Positions 57,791-64,000 of a stretch of DNA of 64,000 nucleotides are shown piece by piece. Made by a program: the position numbers and the translations under genes. The stretch lies in contig NZ_JAFIBM010000001.1 of assembly GCF_017833035.1 (NCBI RefSeq), forward strand, positions 2,315,762 to 2,379,761, in the 5' to 3' direction. Each line of letters starts with the position of its first letter. Position 1 is the first letter of the stretch. This DNA comes from Frigoribacterium sp. PvP032 (GTDB taxonomy: Bacteria; Actinomycetota; Actinomycetes; Actinomycetales; Microbacteriaceae). The notes under the pieces are model-generated. The model was not told the origin of the DNA. It was given only the letters and a program-made list of their open reading frames with translations, and searched no databases.

Positions 57791-58795
57791 CTACTCACCG
57801 GCGTGCAGGGCAGGGTCGATGTTGAGGCCGTAGATCGCCCGGCCGGTGCCCCAGACGGCGTGCGCCCCGGCTCGCAGCAGGTCGACGGGGTCGTCACCGG
57901 CCGAGAGGACGCGGACGACGCCGGCCCGCACGGCGACGCGGGCGCCGCGCACGGTGACCACGTGGACGTCGTCCTCGTCGTGCTCGACGATCTCGGGGTA
58001 CGGCTGGCTCAGCTCGCGCAGGTCTCCGACGATGAAGTCGGGCCGCGAGCCCTTCTCGGCCGCGAGGACCTGCTTCGCACCGTCGATGCCGGTCAGCACG
58101 AGCACGGAGACGAGCCCGGCACGGCGCGCCCCGAGGATGTCCGTGTCGAGGCGGTCGCCGATGAACATGGCTCTGGTCGCGCCGAAGCGCTCGACGGCCG
58201 CGGTGAAGATCGGGGTCTCGGGCTTGCCCGCCGTCACGGGCAGGCGCCCGACGGCCGTGTGCACGGCACTGACGAGCGTGCCGTTGCCGGGAGCGGTGCC
58301 GCGCTCCTGCGGGATGGTCCAGTCGGTGTTCGTCGCGATCCACGGGATGTCCGCCGCGAGGGCGAAGGAGGCCTCGGCCAGGTCGGACCAGCCGACCTCG
58401 GGGCTGAAGCCCTGGACGACCGCCGCGGGCTCGTCGTCCGCCGATCGCGTGACCCGGAACCCCTCGGCCTCGAGCACGGACGTGAGCCCGTCTCCCCCGA
58501 CGACGAGCACGGTCGAGCCGGCCGGGACCGCGTCGACGAGGAGGCGCACCGCAGCCTGCGGGGAGGTCACCACGTCGTCCGCGGTCACCTGCAGCCCGTA
58601 GCCGCTCAGCTGCGCGGCCACCGTGGCCGCGGTGCGCGAGGCGTTGTTCGTGATGTAGCCGACGCGGTGCGTCTCGGCCGCCGCGGTCAGGCTCTCCACG
58701 GCGTGGTCGATCGCGACGGACCCGCGGTACACGACCCCGTCGAGGTCGGCCAGGACGGTGTCGACGCCGTCGAGCGGCGTGGGACGGTCAGCCAC
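57791..58795 (-). CDS. HAD-IIA family phosphatase
   Basis: 334-residue HAD hydrolase of the NagD/4-nitrophenylphosphatase group. Motif I LADLDGVVYRGS (nucleophile Asp about 16), YITNNASR, the C2 cap between, GKPETPIF and motif III/IV FIGDRLDTDILGARRAG. Start GTG 58795 overlaps the TPR gene stop by 8 nt; longer frames are shadows. Probably a sugar-phosphate or phosphoglycolate-type housekeeping phosphatase. Substrate unknown. Confidence 0.92.
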   Translation of the reverse strand: MADRPTPLDGVDTVLADLDGVVYRGSVAIDHAVESLTAAAETHRVGYITNNASRTAATVAAQLSGYGLQVTADDVVTSPQAAVRLLVDAVPAGSTVLVVGGDGLTSVLEAEGFRVTRSADDEPAAVVQGFSPEVGWSDLAEASFALAADIPWIATNTDWTIPQERGTAPGNGTLVSAVHTAVGRLPVTAGKPETPIFTAAVERFGATRAMFIGDRLDTDILGARRAGLVSVLVLTGIDGAKQVLAAEKGSRPDFIVGDLRELSQPYPEIVEHDEDDVHVVTVRGARVAVRAGVVRVLSAGDDPVDLLRAGAHAVWGTGRAIYGLNIDPALHAGE

Positions 58796-60065
58796 GGTGC
58801 TCGGTCTCCTCGCCAGCAACGGGCTCCTCAGCGGCAGGGTCCACATCCTCAGCGGCAGGCTCCTCATCAGCGGCAGGCTCCTCGTCGTCAGCGGCAGGCC
58901 CACCCTCGTCGAGCGGCACGGACTCCTCCTCCGCCTCCCACGACTCGTCGAGCTCGAGCTCCTCCTCCACGACCTCGACGGTCTCCCGGTCGTCGTCGCC
59001 GTGGTGCGCCTCGAGCGCGGCGTCGGCGCGCTCGGCCAGCGTGCGCCACTCCTCGGCGTCGCGCTCGCGCCCGAGGTCCTCGAGCACGGTCGCGTAGGCG
59101 TCGAACAGCGCCGGGCTGTACTCGAACGCACGCCGACGGTCGAGCTGCGGGATCTCGAGCTCGCCGAGCGCCGCGTCGGGCTGCCCCAGGTCGAGCCGCG
59201 CACCGCTCATGGCGATGGCCAGCGAGACCCGGACCGCGGGCGCCAGCGTCGAGACGTCGACCGAGCGCCCGAGCTCGAGCGCGCGCTCGGGGCGACCGAG
59301 GCCGCGCTCGCTGTCGACCATCAGCGGCAGCTGGTCGTCGCGACCGGTGATGCGGCGGTAGGTCCGCAGCTCGCGGAGCGTGAGGGCGTAGTCGCCCACC
59401 GTGTAGGCCGTGATGGCGATCGTCTCGCGCACGACACCGATGCGACCAGCGCGACGACCAGCGGACAACGCGTGCTTGTGTGCCTCCTCGGGCTCCTCCT
59501 CGATGAGGCGCCCCGCCATGACGAGGTGCTTCGCGACCCAGTCGGCGTTCTCCTTGCTCAGCGTCTTCAGCTCGCCGCGGGCGACCTTGTCCAGGTCACG
59601 GGGCTCCACGTCGTCGGGAACGTGCGCGACCTCCTGCGCCGGCCGCACCGACTTGAGGCCGTAGGGATCGCGGTCCTCCGGCGTCTCGCGATTCCCCTGG
59701 TACCCGGTCGTCGGACGACCGCCCGCTGAAGGACGTCCGCCGCCCGACGAAGGTCGACCGCCGCTGGAGGACGGACGCCCACTGCTCGACGGACGACCTG
59801 CACCGCTGGATGGACGACCGCCCGTCGCGCCTGCACGACCACCGGCTGAGGGACCGCCTCGACGGTCTCCCCCACCCTGAGGCCGACCCGAGGAGGCGCG
59901 GTCACCGTACGCAGGACGCTCACCCCGCTGGGGCCGGTCGCCCCGAGCCCCGCGGTCGCCGCCCGACGGACGACCCGACGGCCGCTCCCCGCGAGCACCG
60001 CCGTCGCGTCCGGAGGACGAGTCTCGTCGGGGTCGGTCGGGTCGGTCGTCGTCGCGGTCGCTCAC
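58788..60065 (-). CDS. TPR-type protein with Arg/Gly-rich N-terminus and acidic C-terminus
   Basis: 425-residue actinobacterial protein. Residues 1-125 are almost entirely Arg, Gly, Ser, Asp and Pro (for example GRPSSSGGRPSSGGGRP). The middle (about 130-330) is helical and TPR-like: LKTLSKENADWVAKHLVMAG, then EEAHKHALSAGRRAGRI and YALTLRELRTYRRITG. The last 70 residues are very acidic (EEE, AADEEPAAEDVDP). First gene of the tlyA-nadK-recN group. Function unknown; the basic and acidic ends suggest RNA or protein scaffolding. Confidence 0.88.
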   Translation of the reverse strand: MSDRDDDRPDRPRRDSSSGRDGGARGERPSGRPSGGDRGARGDRPQRGERPAYGDRASSGRPQGGGDRRGGPSAGGRAGATGGRPSSGAGRPSSSGRPSSSGGRPSSGGGRPSAGGRPTTGYQGNRETPEDRDPYGLKSVRPAQEVAHVPDDVEPRDLDKVARGELKTLSKENADWVAKHLVMAGRLIEEEPEEAHKHALSAGRRAGRIGVVRETIAITAYTVGDYALTLRELRTYRRITGRDDQLPLMVDSERGLGRPERALELGRSVDVSTLAPAVRVSLAIAMSGARLDLGQPDAALGELEIPQLDRRRAFEYSPALFDAYATVLEDLGRERDAEEWRTLAERADAALEAHHGDDDRETVEVVEEELELDESWEAEEESVPLDEGGPAADDEEPAADEEPAAEDVDPAAEEPVAGEETEHRG

Positions 60066-60193
60066 GGAGGTGCTCCTCGTTGTCCAGTCGTGCAGGCAGC
60101 TGTTGTGTTGTGGGGCTCTCGCCCGGAAAGTCCGTCGTCCGTCGCCCCTGAGGTGCGGACGGACCGACGCACGACTCTACCAGCGGTTAAACA

Positions 60194-60224
60194 AGAAGAG
60201 CCCCTCCAGTGGAGGGGCTCTTCT
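60194..60224 (-). terminator. Intrinsic terminator of the rRNA operon
   Basis: AGAAGAGCCCCTCC / GGAGGGGCTCTTCT, a perfect 14-bp stem with a 3-nt loop, followed on the reverse strand by TGTTTAAC. It lies just after 5S rRNA. Confidence 0.9.
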
Positions 60225-60235
60225 ATCAAAAGGAG

Positions 60236-60352
60236 TCCGGCGGTGTCCTACTCTCCCACAAGGTCCCCCTTGCAGTACCATCGGCGCTGAGAGTCTTAGC
60301 TTCCGGGTTCGGAATGGGACCGGGCGTTTCCCTCTCGCTATGGCCGCCGAAA
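60236..60352 (-). rRNA. rrf: 5S ribosomal RNA
   Basis: About 117 nt on the reverse strand. The 5' end TTTCGGCGGCCATAGCG and 3' end GGGAGAGTAGGACACCGCC pair as the 5S closing stem; CCCGGTCCCATTCCGAACCC is the conserved loop B/C region. Ends are accurate to a few bases. Confidence 0.95.
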
Positions 60353-60581
60353 CATTTACCACACAACCCCCGAAACTTGAGCCTCGGGTGAGGGTGAAGT
60401 CTGTTTCAGACCATGCCCACCAACGCTGTCAGTGGGACTTGTCTGTTCTGTTGTCCCCACACCGCACAGGACGTGGTGGTGTGAGGGGTGTTCCGTAAAG
60501 CAGTCGTTGCCGACCGTCTTTCGGGAACCACATAGTGGACGCGTAGCAATCTTTCTTCCTCCTCTACAGGGGAAGAGTGTT

Positions 60582-63705
<3,124 letters not shown>

Positions 63706-64000
63706 AAGTTGCCACCAGCCTTAGCTGGCAGCTCAGTGTTATCTCATTCGCCAACCACACCCCAAAGGGCGGGTTGGTCTAAGAAATTGCACTTAGTATC
63801 ACAAACTCGCACCCAACCCGAAGGCCGGCACTTGCTTGCGACTAAGATGCTCGCGTCCACTGTGTAGTTCTCAAAATACGGGCGGCACCAGAATCACCCT
63901 GCGATTGATGCAGGACTTTCCTGGCCCAGAGGAGTTCAACCCGTTGATCTTCCGACCAACCGGTTTGGTCCCTCAGGACCCAACAGCGTGCACACCAACC
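63706..64000 (-). other. 16S-23S internal transcribed spacer (partial)
   Basis: Spacer upstream of 23S on the reverse strand. It contains GTATTTTGAGAACTACACAG near 63870, a sequence common in actinobacterial rRNA leaders and spacers around antitermination boxes. No tRNA is visible in this part. 16S rRNA must lie beyond the right edge. Confidence 0.85.

Overview
The window comes from a high-GC actinobacterium, most likely a member of the Microbacteriaceae. The main support is the right-hand housekeeping block, all on the minus strand: TPR protein, HAD-IIA phosphatase, tlyA, nadK, recN, pyrG, NUDIX hydrolase, xerD, parA, scpA, scpB, rluB-type synthase, tyrA, cmk, der. This order is typical of actinobacteria. 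Genes commonly overlap by 4 nt (ATGA or GTGA), GTG starts are frequent, and the 3' part of an rRNA operon (23S and 5S) closes the window. Genus is not proven.

Layout. 0-5.3 kb: tripartite tricarboxylate transporter (tctCBA, minus) divergent from an IclR regulator, an RraA-family lyase and a D-2-hydroxyacid dehydrogenase, which together look like an organic-acid uptake and catabolism locus. 5.3-7.9 kb: a MerR regulator with GPP34-domain and small multidrug-export genes, driven by a promoter with the 19-bp spacer typical of MerR control. 8-10.5 kb: a large secreted, sortase-anchored metallophosphoesterase. 10.6-19.7 kb: a seven-gene translationally coupled operon for a peptide-type ABC importer (binding protein, two permeases, fused double ATPase), a small ORF, a CocE/NonD hydrolase and a TetR regulator, with a perfect inverted repeat at its promoter end.

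19.7-32.2 kb: an accessory island of visibly lower GC that ends at the 3' side of a tRNA-Pro(GGG) gene. Apparently intact genes: a GIY-YIG-like protein, a stand-alone HsdR N-terminal-type nuclease, a zinc-ribbon/membrane DUF726 hydrolase, an EcoRI-family adenine methyltransferase coupled to a DUF262-HNH protein, a KTSC protein and an OLD-family ATPase/TOPRIM nuclease. Between them lie broken copies of mrr, lsr2, a DUF2130 gene and one unidentified gene. No integrase or transposase is visible. The best candidate for a little-described system is the coupled methyltransferase/DUF262-HNH pair, next to a dead copy of the methyl-directed nuclease gene mrr.

32.4-42.4 kb: a sulfonate/taurine/nitrate-type ABC transporter, a glycine-betaine-type binding protein, an MFS exporter divergent from an HxlR regulator, and a WXG100-like / DUF1023 hydrolase / lipoprotein / membrane-protein operon. 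42.4-60.1 kb: chromosome segregation, translation and nucleotide-metabolism genes. 60.2-64 kb: rRNA operon.

A genome-scale feature cuts across the gene layout. Long near-perfect palindromes of about 60 nt recur in at least two families between genes, and three of them stand side by side inside the coding sequence of the double ATPase, where they form most of its inter-domain linker. All assignments were made by eye from the sequence and translations; no database search was run.
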